59,263 nt of DNA from Streptosporangiales bacterium (GTDB lineage: Bacteria; Actinomycetota; Actinomycetes; Streptosporangiales; WHST01), in the NCBI GenBank assembly GCA_009379825.1, contig WHTA01000030.1, forward strand, positions 1 through 59,263, in the 5' to 3' direction. Position numbers and translations under genes: made by a program. Position 1 is the first letter of the stretch. Every line of letters starts with the position of its first letter. This document shows, in pieces, positions 33,558 to 41,778 of this stretch. A model generated the notes under the pieces. That model made no database searches. It worked only from the letters and a program-made list of their open reading frames with translations, and was not told the DNA's origin.

Positions 33558-34352
33558 TCACTTCTGCTCCGTACCCTGCCTGGCACGTACGACTGCTTGC
33601 ACCTGGCTCACCACCTCCGCGGCGACCGTGCCGGCGAAGCTCTTCGCCAACCCCGCGTCCGCCCAGTCGGGGTTGCCGTACCAACCGGCTTCGGTGAGCT
33701 CGGCGACGTCGGTGACGAACCCGTAGACCTCGTGCGAACGACGCATCTGGTCGAGCTCGGCCGCGCCCGGCGGCCGGGACGGTTGGCCCGCCCGGTCGAC
33801 CTTCGCCAGCGCGGGGTCGTGTGCGAGCACGGCGAGTGTCTCGATGCCGCCGCCATGGGTCAGCTCGCCGCCGAGCTCGCGGTAGATGCGCTGTGCCACG
33901 TAACACGCCTGGACGGCGACGAACGTGGTGTCGTGCTCCGCCTGCAACCTGATGGCGACGGCGTTCATCGACGGGATGTTGCCCTCGTGCCAGTTGACCA
34001 ACACGACCGTGTGCACGCCGTGGCCGATCAGCTCGCGGCAGATGTCGGTGAGCAGTGCGTCGAACGTCTCTTGGCGGAGGCTGATGGTGCCCGGCCAGCC
34101 GGCGTGCAGCGGCGTCACCCCGTACGGCGCGAACGGTACCCGCAGTGCGTCGAGGCGTTCGGCCACCGCGTCCGCGACGAGGTTGGCGGCCATGATGTCG
34201 GTGCCGTTGGGCAGGTGTGGGCCGTGCTGTTCGACGCTGCCGAGCCCGACGACCGCGGTGCCGCTGCGCCGTACGAGCGCCTCGGTCTCCGGCGAGGTGA
34301 GCTCCACGAGCCGCCTGCCTGCCGACGCCAGCTCGTCGTGCTGGTCAGGCAT
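33558..34352 (-). CDS. Creatininase-family amidohydrolase
   Basis: A 264-residue metal-dependent hydrolase. Ligand motif 1 is GSVEQHGPHLPNGTD (Glu, His, Asp) and motif 2 is VVLVNWHEGN with His, followed by HGGGIETLAVLA. Compared with creatininase itself (NGHYEN) the second Glu is shifted by one (WHEGN). Relatives include creatininase, MftE and 3-dehydro-scyllo-inosose hydrolase (IolN), so C-N or C-C ring opening is possible. It overlaps the 3' end of the dehydrogenase gene by 8 bases and is followed by the Gfo/Idh gene. An IolN-like role with the Gfo/Idh enzyme is an inference. Confidence 0.88.
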   Translation of the reverse strand: MPDQHDELASAGRRLVELTSPETEALVRRSGTAVVGLGSVEQHGPHLPNGTDIMAANLVADAVAERLDALRVPFAPYGVTPLHAGWPGTISLRQETFDALLTDICRELIGHGVHTVVLVNWHEGNIPSMNAVAIRLQAEHDTTFVAVQACYVAQRIYRELGGELTHGGGIETLAVLAHDPALAKVDRAGQPSRPPGAAELDQMRRSHEVYGFVTDVAELTEAGWYGNPDWADAGLAKSFAGTVAAEVVSQVQAVVRARQGTEQK

Positions 34353-35343
34353 CGGCCCCTCCTCGCCCGGCCGGAGCTGGCTCGACGACCGGCTCGCGCA
34401 AGGGTTCGCCGCGCAGCATGCGCAGGGCCTCCTGCGCCGCCTTGCGTCGCAGGTCCGCCTCGGACTCCTCGGTGTACCAGGCCATGTGCGGCGTGGTGAT
34501 CAGCCGATCGGCCACGTCGGCGAACGGCGCCAGGTCCGGCGGCTCGGTGGGGAAGACGTCGAGCGCGGCGAACGCCGGACGCCCCGCGCGCAGGCCCGCG
34601 GTGAGTGCGTCGGTGTCGACGAGCGAGCCACGCGCGGTGTTCACGAGCACGGACCCGTACTTCATCCCGGCGAGCTCAGCGGACCCGAGCAACGGGGCGC
34701 CTGTCGGCTCGCCTGGCACGTGCAGCGACACCACGTCGCTGGTGGCGAGTAGCTGGTCGAGGCCCACCGCCCGGACGCCGCGCACCGGTACGTACTCGTC
34801 GTACGCCTGCACGGTGAAGCCGAGCCCGGCGAAGTTCCGCGCCGTCTGGGTACCGATCCGGCCGTAGCCGACCACACCCGCGGTCATGGCGCTCGGCAGG
34901 TGCAGCGGACGCAACGACGACACCCCCCAGCTCCCGCCGCGCACCACGCGGTCGGCCTCGACGAGTCGGCGCAGCGCGGCGGTGGCGAGGCTCACCGCGT
35001 GGAAGGCCACCGCCTCGGTGCCGTAGTCGGCCACGCGCGCGACCGCGATGCCCAGCCGCTCCGCGGCCGCCAGGTCGATGTTGTCGGTGCCGATCCCGCT
35101 GCGGACCACACCGCGGCAGTTGAGCTCTGCCAGCACGTCGGCGTCCAGCTTGGGCAGTGACCCGACGAGGATCACCGCCGCGTCGCGGGCAGCCGCGACG
35201 ATCCGGTCGCTGCTGCTACCTGGATCGGTGACCAGCCGGGCCCCGAACGGGTGGAACAGCTCCTCCTCGATGGCAAAGTCGGCGTACCGGGTGCCGAGTA
35301 CGGCGACCAGTGGTTGCGCCGCGTTCCGCCGGGTCGTGGGCAT
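34345..35343 (-). CDS. D-2-hydroxyacid dehydrogenase family protein
   Basis: A 332-residue NAD-dependent dehydrogenase from ATG 35343 with GGAGG upstream. Nucleotide-binding GVVGYGRIGTQTARNFAGLG, then catalytic-region DVVSLHVPGEPTGAPL, LVNTARGSLVDTDALTAGL and the C-terminal ITTPHMAWYTEESE with the catalytic His. This C-terminal motif marks the CtBP/phosphoglycerate dehydrogenase-like branch. It is the first gene of the leftward operon and is preceded by a LacI-type operator and a good promoter (35359-35415). Confidence 0.9.
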   Translation of the reverse strand: MPTTRRNAAQPLVAVLGTRYADFAIEEELFHPFGARLVTDPGSSSDRIVAAARDAAVILVGSLPKLDADVLAELNCRGVVRSGIGTDNIDLAAAERLGIAVARVADYGTEAVAFHAVSLATAALRRLVEADRVVRGGSWGVSSLRPLHLPSAMTAGVVGYGRIGTQTARNFAGLGFTVQAYDEYVPVRGVRAVGLDQLLATSDVVSLHVPGEPTGAPLLGSAELAGMKYGSVLVNTARGSLVDTDALTAGLRAGRPAFAALDVFPTEPPDLAPFADVADRLITTPHMAWYTEESEADLRRKAAQEALRMLRGEPLREPVVEPAPAGRGGADA

Positions 35344-35358
35344 CGGGCCTCCGATGCG

Positions 35359-35415
35359 ATGCAAACGACTGCATGAATTTGCAGTCACGGTAAGACCAGC
35401 CGTCGTGGCTGTCAA
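35359..35415 (-). promoter_or_regulatory. Promoter and LacI-type operator of the dehydrogenase operon
   Basis: Read leftward, TTGACA at 35415-35410 and TACCGT at 35392-35387 are 17 bases apart. The operator ATGCAAACGACTGCAT (35359-35374, as written on the + strand) lies just downstream, where a bound repressor would block RNA polymerase. The sequence matches five other operators in the window. It also sits 99 bases ahead of the divergent MFS gene and may control both. Confidence 0.8.
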
Positions 35416-35472
35416 TGTCCGGCGGTCGCTCGATAGCTGGCGCCGCATGTCGCGGGCGCTATCCTCGACCTG

Positions 35473-36711
35473 ATGCCGAAGCGGTGGCGGGTGGGACGAG
35501 TGCCTCCAAACGTTTGGCGGTCCTGGACCCGCTACGCCACTCCGTCGCTGGTCGCCGCCGGTGTCGGGGTGTTCCTCGTCTCCGTGATGGCGTTCTCCCG
35601 CATCCCGCTGCTGCCCGCGATCGGCACCACGCTGTCGCTGTCCGCGACCGAGCTCGGCCTGCTCACCATGGCCTTCGGCGTCGGCAGGCTCGCGGCCGAC
35701 CTGCCCGCCGGCGTGCTTGCGGGCAAGGTGTCTGCGGCCACCGCGTTCGCGCTCGCGTGCGGGCTGGTAACGACTGGTTGTGGGCTACTGGCCACCGCTG
35801 GGCAGGGCGCGCAGGCCTACGTCGCGGCGTTCGTGCTCGGGACGGGGTCCGCGCTGTCCAACACCGCAGGTATGACGACCTTCTCCGGGGTGCCGAGCGA
35901 GCGCCGCGGGCGGGCGCTCGCGATCTTCTCCGCCTGCCTGCTGTGCGGTCAGTCGTTCGGTCCGGTGCTCGGCGGTGCCCTGGTTGCGGGTGATTCGTCC
36001 TGGCGGGTGGCGCAGGGCGTTGCCGGCGCGCTCGGCGTGCTCGGGGTGCTCGCGTTCGTGGTCGTCAACGTGCGGTCGGCCAGCCAGCGTGCGGTGCGGC
36101 GGGAGGCGCGACAGTCCGCGACGGGCGGCGGCACGCCGATCCCGTTCGTGCAGCTGCTAATCCTCTACGCGGTGCCGTTCGTGGTCTTCTTCATGCTCGC
36201 GGCGATGCCGCAGACGCTGGTGCCGATCATCGGTGCTGAGTCGCTGCGGCTGAGCGCCGGGGTGGTCGGGCTTGCGCTCGGCGTGGGCGGGGTCTGTCGC
36301 CTGGTGGGCACCCTGATAGGCGGCTACGTGAGCGATCGGTTCGGCCGCAAGATGGCCCTCATCCCCGGCCTGGCGACGATGGCGGTGGGCATCGCCCTCG
36401 TCGCCGTACCCGAGTCTGTGGTGATGTGGCTGGCCGGCATCGCGCTGATGTCGGTGGGCTCGTTCGGGGTCTCGGTGGCCGCGACGATCCTCGCCGACCG
36501 CAGCCGCTACGGCGCCGTCGGGCGCAGGCTGGGTAGCTTCCGGTTCTTCGGCGACATCGGGATGATCATCGGCCCGGTACTCGGCGGCTGGCTCTACAGC
36601 GTCCACGGGCAGGCGGTCGCCGTGCTCGTCGTGGCCGCGCTGCCCGCAGCGGTCGCCGTCGCCGCTGCGGCGGGGCTGCAGCAGGTGAGGACCCGGCAGG
36701 CGGAGAGCTGA
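35473..36711 (+). CDS. MFS transporter
   Basis: A 412-residue 12-helix major facilitator. Visible features are SRIPLLPAIGTTLSLSATEL, the loop GVGRLAADLPAG, PSERRGRALAIFSACLLCGQ, and GGYVSDRFGRKMALIPG with the conserved DRxGRK motif after helix 8. It is divergent from the dehydrogenase operon and followed by a LacI-family gene. The LacI-type operator at 36710-36725 overlaps its stop codon. Probably moves the pathway substrate or a product. Specificity unknown. Confidence 0.85.
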   Translation: MPKRWRVGRVPPNVWRSWTRYATPSLVAAGVGVFLVSVMAFSRIPLLPAIGTTLSLSATELGLLTMAFGVGRLAADLPAGVLAGKVSAATAFALACGLVTTGCGLLATAGQGAQAYVAAFVLGTGSALSNTAGMTTFSGVPSERRGRALAIFSACLLCGQSFGPVLGGALVAGDSSWRVAQGVAGALGVLGVLAFVVVNVRSASQRAVRREARQSATGGGTPIPFVQLLILYAVPFVVFFMLAAMPQTLVPIIGAESLRLSAGVVGLALGVGGVCRLVGTLIGGYVSDRFGRKMALIPGLATMAVGIALVAVPESVVMWLAGIALMSVGSFGVSVAATILADRSRYGAVGRRLGSFRFFGDIGMIIGPVLGGWLYSVHGQAVAVLVVAALPAAVAVAAAAGLQQVRTRQAES

Positions 36712-36748
36712 TCAAACGATTGCAGTTCTGTTGCAGCGGCCGTACTCT
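36710..36748 (+). promoter_or_regulatory. Promoter and operator of the first LacI gene
   Basis: The operator GATCAAACGATTGCAG (36710-36725) overlaps a possible -35 TTGCAG at 36720-36725. A -10 TACTCT follows at 36743-36748 after 17 bases. The operator half GATTGCAG is intact and the left half has TC in place of GC. The position suggests autoregulation of the LacI gene starting at 36832. Confidence 0.65.
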
Positions 36749-36831
36749 CAGCTCGTGACACGACCGTGACCCACGGCTGTGTCCGCTGCACTCGTGCGAC
36801 GGCTGCGCCGTCCCACCCGGGAGACAGGTCC

Positions 36832-37890
36832 ATGACGCGCCGCCAGACGCCGGTCGACGCGAGCCGCCGCCGCGGCAAGCCGACCATCATCGACGTCGCC
36901 ACGCTGGCTGCCGTGCACCCGTCCACGGTGTCGCGCGCGCTGAACCCGGACGCGCAGAGCAAGGTCAGCCCGGCCACGGTCAGCCGGGTGCTCGAGGCCG
37001 CCCGGCAGCTGGGTTACCAGCCGAACCCGCTCGCGCGGGGGCTGAAGGTCGGCAGCACGTCCACCGTCGGCATGCTGATCCCCGACCTGACGAACCCGCT
37101 GTTCCCGCCGATCGTCAGGGGGATCGAGGATCGGCTGCGGGAAGCCGGCTGGACGTTGTTGATCACCAACACCGACAACGACGAGGAGAAGGAGGGCGAG
37201 CTGTTGGGCAACATGCTCGCCCAGCGCGTCGACGGCCTGATCCTCGCGACGGCACGCCGCGACTACCCGCTGCTCGACGAGGTGCTCGAGACCGGCCTGC
37301 CGCTGGTGCTCGTGAACCGGACAAGCGAGCGACCGTCCGCGTCCTCGGTGACCCCGGACGACTACGCGGGCATCGGTGCTGCGGTCGGCCACTTGGTTCG
37401 CCTCGGACATCGCGAGATCGCCTATGTCGGCGGACCCCGGACCCTGTCGACGGGCCTGAACAGGTACCAGGCGTTCGTGTCGTCCCTGCACAACGAGAAC
37501 CTGGAGCTCGACGACCGCCGGATCTGCTTCGCCGAGGAGTTCCAGGAGGAACGCAGCGTGGCGGCGTTCGAGCAGCTGCTCGACCGGGGCGCAAAGTTCA
37601 CTGCAGTCGTGTGCGGCAACGACCTCATCGCACTCGGCGGCTACGACGTGCTGACCGCCCGCGGCCTGTCCATCCCCACCGACGTGTCGATCGTCGGCTA
37701 CAACGGCATCCCGTTCTGCGACAAGTTCTCACCGCCGCTGACCAGCGTGCAGGTGCCGCAGTACCACATCGGCGTCACCGCGGCCGACCTGTTCCTCGAA
37801 CTGACTGCGAACCGAGACCGCCCACCCCGCTCGGTCTCCCTACGCCCCGAACTCGTCGTCCGCAAGTCCACCGCGCCACCCCACCCCTGA
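36832..37890 (+). CDS. LacI-family transcriptional regulator 1
   Basis: A 352-residue regulator from ATG 36832. DNA-binding domain PTIIDVATLAAVHPSTVSRA with recognition helix HPSTVSRALNP and hinge helix YQPNPLARGLKVG, then a periplasmic-binding-like effector domain (VGMLIPDLTNPLFPPIVRGI). Its recognition segment shares HP-T-SRALNP with the second LacI protein in the window, which fits both reading the same operator. Full family length. The effector is unknown; it is probably a sugar-like or organic-acid metabolite of the surrounding pathway. Confidence 0.93.
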   Translation: MTRRQTPVDASRRRGKPTIIDVATLAAVHPSTVSRALNPDAQSKVSPATVSRVLEAARQLGYQPNPLARGLKVGSTSTVGMLIPDLTNPLFPPIVRGIEDRLREAGWTLLITNTDNDEEKEGELLGNMLAQRVDGLILATARRDYPLLDEVLETGLPLVLVNRTSERPSASSVTPDDYAGIGAAVGHLVRLGHREIAYVGGPRTLSTGLNRYQAFVSSLHNENLELDDRRICFAEEFQEERSVAAFEQLLDRGAKFTAVVCGNDLIALGGYDVLTARGLSIPTDVSIVGYNGIPFCDKFSPPLTSVQVPQYHIGVTAADLFLELTANRDRPPRSVSLRPELVVRKSTAPPHP

Positions 37891-38040
37891 GCCGCCGCCT
37901 CGGCTCTGTTCACCCCGCCCCTGAGCCCGCCCACTTCCGCCCTGATCACCCCGCCCCTGAGCCCGCCCACTTCCGCCCTGATCACCCCGCCCCTGAGCCC
38001 GCCCACTTCCGCCTTGATCATCCCGCCACTGAGTCGCGCC
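37875..38040 (+). repeat. 36-bp tandem repeat array at the 3' end of lacI 1
   Basis: Three nearly perfect 36-bp units occupy 37911-37946, 37947-37982 and 37983-38018. Each has CCCCGCCCCTGAGCCCGCCC then ACTTCCGCCCTGAT. A degenerate copy at 37875-37910 includes the LacI stop codon, and a partial unit follows at 38019-38040. In one frame it would code HPAPEPAHFRPD repeats, but no start or ribosome site supports translation. Confidence 0.9.
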
Positions 38041-38141
38041 CTCGGCCGTGTCCCGGATGGCTGACCTGCGCGCACGCGTCTCGGCCCCGGCCGGCCGCGG
38101 TGGCGCACGGTGGGGGCGGGTGCGCGTGGCGGTCGGCGGTC

Positions 38142-38189
38142 TTTACACCTGCCTGGGTCGTTCCTATACTCCGATGCAAACGATTGCCC
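38142..38189 (+). promoter_or_regulatory. Promoter and LacI-type operator of the taurine/nitrate-type ABC operon
   Basis: TTTACA at 38142-38147 and TATACT at 38165-38170 are separated by exactly 17 bases, an unusually good sigma-70-type promoter for this GC content. The operator ATGCAAACGATTGCCC (38174-38189) covers the expected start site. The first gene begins at 38232. Confidence 0.85.
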
Positions 38190-38231
38190 TTTTGGGGCCC
38201 ATCATCCCGAGCAACGCCGCCGGGAGGAGGG

Positions 38232-39062
38232 GTGAGGTCCTTGCCGGACGACATGCAGGAGACGCCGCCCGCTGTACGGGTGCGGGGTGTGACGGTCGAG
38301 TTCGAGCGGGCCCGCGAGAAGGACACCCTGGTTGCCCTGCAGGATCTCGACCTCGACATCCAGGCGGGCGAGTTCCTCGCGATCCTCGGGCCGAGTGGCT
38401 GTGGCAAGAGCACGTTGCTGAACGTCGTCGCCGGGCTGGTGTCCCCGGCGGCCGGCGAGGTGTACGTGGAGGGTGAGGCCGTCCGCGGCCCCGGCATTGA
38501 GCGCGCGGTGGTGTTCCAGGACTACGCCTTGATGCCCTGGCGCACCGTAGAGGCGAACGTACGCTTCGGCCTGGAGATGCAGCGACGTGTCGACGCGTCG
38601 ACGCCCGAGAAGATCGCTCACTTCATCTCCATGGTCGGCCTCAGCGGCTTCGAGCGCGCGTATCCACGTGAGCTGTCCGGCGGCATGCGGCAGCGCGTCG
38701 GCCTGGCGCGGGCGCTTGTTACAGATCCCCGCATCCTGTTGATGGACGAGCCGCTCGCCGCCGTCGACGCGATGACCCGCGAGCTCATGCAGGACGAGCT
38801 GGCGAAGATCGTCGCCAAAGCCGGGCCCGCCGTCATGTTCATCACGCACAGCGTGGACGAGGCGATCACGCTGGCCGACCGGATCGCCGTCGTGACGGAC
38901 CGGCCCGGTCGGATCAAGGAAACGCTGGCGGTAGACATCCGGCGCCCCAGAGGCCGGGACATCAGGAACCTCGACGAGTACACGAAGTTGCGCGAACGGA
39001 TCTGGTCGTTGCTGGGGAACGACACGCCGTCCAGCGACCCTCAGGTGGAAGCAGGCGTGTAG
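38232..39062 (+). CDS. ABC transporter ATPase (SsuB/TauB/NrtD type)
   Basis: A 276-residue ATP-binding subunit. GTG 38232 is chosen as the earliest start next to the AGGAGG run at 38222-38230; TTG 38241 and ATG 38253 are alternatives. Walker A GPSGCGKSTLLN, Q-loop VVFQDYALMPWRTVEANV, signature LSGGMRQRVGLARALV, Walker B ILLMDEPLAAVDAMTR, H-loop MFITHSVDEAI. The Q-loop sequence is characteristic of importers for taurine, sulfonates, nitrate or pyrimidine precursors. It is the first gene of an operon running to 43972 and is preceded by a LacI-type operator. Confidence 0.92.
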   Translation: MRSLPDDMQETPPAVRVRGVTVEFERAREKDTLVALQDLDLDIQAGEFLAILGPSGCGKSTLLNVVAGLVSPAAGEVYVEGEAVRGPGIERAVVFQDYALMPWRTVEANVRFGLEMQRRVDASTPEKIAHFISMVGLSGFERAYPRELSGGMRQRVGLARALVTDPRILLMDEPLAAVDAMTRELMQDELAKIVAKAGPAVMFITHSVDEAITLADRIAVVTDRPGRIKETLAVDIRRPRGRDIRNLDEYTKLRERIWSLLGNDTPSSDPQVEAGV

Positions 39063-39064
39063 CT

Positions 39065-39886
39065 GTGGTCACGGCGCCGGAAAGGTTGCGGGCCCGTCCG
39101 ATGCGGAGCGGTGCCAGCTGGCGCCGCCTCGCGGCCGTCCGGTTGCCCAGCCTCGTCCTGCTCGTCGCCATCGCTGTGTCCTGGCAGTTGGTGGTGACGG
39201 TCGGCGACATCAACCCGACGCTGTTACCCGGGCCTGCTGGGGTCGTCGAGCAGCTCGGCGAGGTATGGCAGGTCGGCCTGTTGCAGAGCGCGTTCGTCTC
39301 CACCATGTACGCGTTGGGGGTCGGGCTGCTGCTCGGTGTCGTGGCGGGCATCCTGCTCGGACTGCTCATCGGCCTCCTCCCGCGCGTCGACCTGGCGACC
39401 TCGCCGTACATGTGGGGCCTGTTCTCCACGCCGGACATCGCGTTGGTGCCCATCGTCATCCTGTGGTTCGGCTTCGGTGACACGACGAAGATCGGCATGG
39501 TGTTCCTCGCGGTCACGATCCCGTTGGCGTTGAACTGCAAGGACGGCGTGCGGATGATCGACCAGTCGCTGCTTCGTGCGGCGGCGTCGTTCTGCGCCAA
39601 CCGCCGCGACGTGTTCGTCAAGGTGATCATGCCGAGCACGATCCCCTCGATAGCCACCGGGATACGCAACGGCATCTCGCGCGGTTTCGTCGGTGTGCTG
39701 GTCGTCGAGATGACGGTGGGTACGACAGGTCTCGGTCGCGAGGTCATGTACGCGATGCGCCAGTTCAACACGGCACGGATGTTCGCGTTCGTCATCGTGC
39801 TCGTCGCGATCGCGGTCGTGCTCATCACGATCTCCAAGCGGCTGGAGTCTTACGCCTCCAGGTGGCGTGAGGAGGTGTCGCTGTGA
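39065..39886 (+). CDS. ABC transporter permease A (SsuC/TauC type)
   Basis: A 273-residue permease with about six helices from GTG 39065, two bases after the ATPase stop. The EAA-like loop is LLRAAASFCANRRDVFVKVI MPST, with conserved Gly in GIRNGISRGFVGVLVVEM. It overlaps the next permease by GTGA, so the pair is co-translated. The two distinct permeases form a heterodimeric channel. The substrate class is small organic or inorganic anions or heterocycles. Confidence 0.9.
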   Translation: MVTAPERLRARPMRSGASWRRLAAVRLPSLVLLVAIAVSWQLVVTVGDINPTLLPGPAGVVEQLGEVWQVGLLQSAFVSTMYALGVGLLLGVVAGILLGLLIGLLPRVDLATSPYMWGLFSTPDIALVPIVILWFGFGDTTKIGMVFLAVTIPLALNCKDGVRMIDQSLLRAAASFCANRRDVFVKVIMPSTIPSIATGIRNGISRGFVGVLVVEMTVGTTGLGREVMYAMRQFNTARMFAFVIVLVAIAVVLITISKRLESYASRWREEVSL

Positions 39887-40704
39887 CGGCCGTGCGCAAC
39901 GAGGAGCGACGGGTTCCGCGCGCTGCGAAGATGCTGAGCCCGCGCAAGTTCACGCGCAGGCAGAAGGTGCTGCTGACGGTCGCGAACCTCGCGTTGTTCT
40001 GCGTCGCATGGGAGGTCTTCGTACGTGTCACGGGAATGCCGAGCCTGCTGGTGCCGAAGTTCAGCGCGGTGCTCGCCGAGATCCCGGAGATGCAACGCCA
40101 GGGGATCCTGCTCCCGAACATCTGGATCAGCCTGAAGCTGTACCTGTTCGGGATGGCGATCTCCATCGTGGCCGCGGTGCCTCTCGGGCTGATCATCGGT
40201 GGCGTACAGGTGATCGACCGGTTGCTCGCTCCGTACATGTGGGCGTTGTACACGCTGCCGCGACTGATCCTGATGCCCCTCATCCTGCTGTGGGTCGGCA
40301 TCAACGACGCGGCGCGCGTGACGTTGATCGTGTTGAGCGCCGTCCCGGCAATCGTGGTTGTCGTGATGGACGGCGTGAAGACCGTCGACGGCAGCCTGCT
40401 ACGTGCCGCCCGTTCGTTCTGCGCGAATCGGTTACAGGTCCTGACTCACGTGGCGATGCCTGCCACGGTCCCGTTCATCGCAACGGGGATACGGATGGGT
40501 GTCTCGCGGGGGCTCATCGGCCTCTTCATCGGTGAGCTGTTCACCGCGGCAAACGGGGTTGGCTACATCATGGTGACGGCAGGAAGGAGCTTCGACTCGG
40601 CTCGGGTCTACCTCATGCTGTTCATCTTCGTCGGCTTCAGCGTCGCCGTCGTTGGTCTCACCCAATGGCTGGAAGGCAAGGCGTCGTTGTGGCGATCGAC
40701 GTGA
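39883..40704 (+). CDS. ABC transporter permease B (SsuC/TauC type)
   Basis: A 273-residue second permease from GTG 39883. Helices include FVGFSVAVVGLTQWL near the C-terminus. The EAA loop is LLRAARSFCANRLQVLTHVA, close to that of permease A, so they are paralogues. TGTRMGVSRG-like sequence follows (ATGIRMGVSRGLIGLFIGEL). Part of the operon 38232-43972. Confidence 0.9.
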   Translation: MTAVRNEERRVPRAAKMLSPRKFTRRQKVLLTVANLALFCVAWEVFVRVTGMPSLLVPKFSAVLAEIPEMQRQGILLPNIWISLKLYLFGMAISIVAAVPLGLIIGGVQVIDRLLAPYMWALYTLPRLILMPLILLWVGINDAARVTLIVLSAVPAIVVVVMDGVKTVDGSLLRAARSFCANRLQVLTHVAMPATVPFIATGIRMGVSRGLIGLFIGELFTAANGVGYIMVTAGRSFDSARVYLMLFIFVGFSVAVVGLTQWLEGKASLWRST

Positions 40705-40737
40705 CTCATACAAGACCAGTGGACTAGGTAGGTCGAC

Positions 40738-41778
40738 ATGCCCGGGAGCAAGAGTCTGAGAGTCATCGGATTGGCGTTCGTGGTCGCCCTGTTCGGGGCG
40801 TCGTGTGGCGGTGGTGGTTCCGACGAGGAAGGGGAGCTGTCGCTGGACCAGGTCCGGATGGCGATGGACAACGAGGACTACATGAACCAGATCGGCTGGA
40901 TGGCAGCCGAGAAGCGGTACTGGGAGAAGGCCGGGTTCAGCGAGAAGGCACATGTGGTGGCGACGTCCGACTACATGGCCGGTCTGATCGGCGGTGACGT
41001 CTGGGTGGCACAGGGCGAGAGCTCCGACATCTGGCCGGCGACCGCGGAAGGCAGCGTGAACCTGAAGATCGTCGGCGTCGAGAAGGACACCGAGGCCTGG
41101 TTCCTCGGGATTCGCAAGGGCGTCAGCGAGGACGACCTCGAAGGCAAGCGGATCAGCGGTGGGCCACCAGGTGACCGCAACATCACCGTGGGCAGAGAGA
41201 TCCTCGACGACATGGGCGTCGACCCGGACAAGATGAACTGGAAGTCGGTCGCCGGCGGTTCCGACGAGCGCCTCCAGACGTTGTTGGCCGGGAAGATCGA
41301 CGCTGCCGTGCTCCAGCCGCGGCACGTCGCGGAGCTGGAGAAGGCCGGCGGCGAGATGATCTACGAGGAGTACAACGTCGTGCCCCAGGAGGCCTGGGTC
41401 GTCACGGCGAAGACCTTGAAGGAGAACAAGGACGCCGTCTGCGCCTACGTCGAGGGCAGGGTCGGAGCCAAGCAGTGGCTGTCTGCGGGCAAGAACCACG
41501 ACGCCAACCGGGAGAAGGCCATCGAGCTCGGCAAGGAGTACGGTCGCGAGCCCTCCCAGGGTGAGATCCAAGAATGGGAGAACGAGATGACCAAGAACTG
41601 GTCACTCGACGGCGGCGCTCCCGCGGACACGTTCGACGAGTGGACGGACTACATGATCGAAGCGGGCGATGTGCCGAAGAGCTACGAGTGGACCGACCAC
41701 GTCGACTTCAGCTGCCTGTGGCAAGCCCAGAAGAAGCTCGATCTGAAGATGAACCCCGCGCGGGACGAGGTGAAGTAG
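40738..41778 (+). CDS. NMT1/TauA-like substrate-binding lipoprotein
   Basis: A 346-residue extracellular binding protein from ATG 40738. Lipobox at Cys23 (LFGASCGGGG). The mature protein has NQIGWMAAEKRYWEKAGF and DYMAGLIGGDVWVAQGESSD, the pattern of the NMT1/THI5/TauA class that captures small nitrogen- or sulfur-containing compounds. It is rich in Trp and acidic residues. It is the receptor of the permease pair upstream. Its last base is shared with the GTG of the next gene. Confidence 0.88.
   Translation: MPGSKSLRVIGLAFVVALFGASCGGGGSDEEGELSLDQVRMAMDNEDYMNQIGWMAAEKRYWEKAGFSEKAHVVATSDYMAGLIGGDVWVAQGESSDIWPATAEGSVNLKIVGVEKDTEAWFLGIRKGVSEDDLEGKRISGGPPGDRNITVGREILDDMGVDPDKMNWKSVAGGSDERLQTLLAGKIDAAVLQPRHVAELEKAGGEMIYEEYNVVPQEAWVVTAKTLKENKDAVCAYVEGRVGAKQWLSAGKNHDANREKAIELGKEYGREPSQGEIQEWENEMTKNWSLDGGAPADTFDEWTDYMIEAGDVPKSYEWTDHVDFSCLWQAQKKLDLKMNPARDEVK

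Noticed and set aside
37611-38231. Upstream extension of the ABC ATPase frame through the 36-bp repeats
   Set aside because: The frame is open by chance through lacI 1 and the repeats. The promoter and operator at 38142-38189 and the ribosome site near 38225 place the start at 38232 or later.
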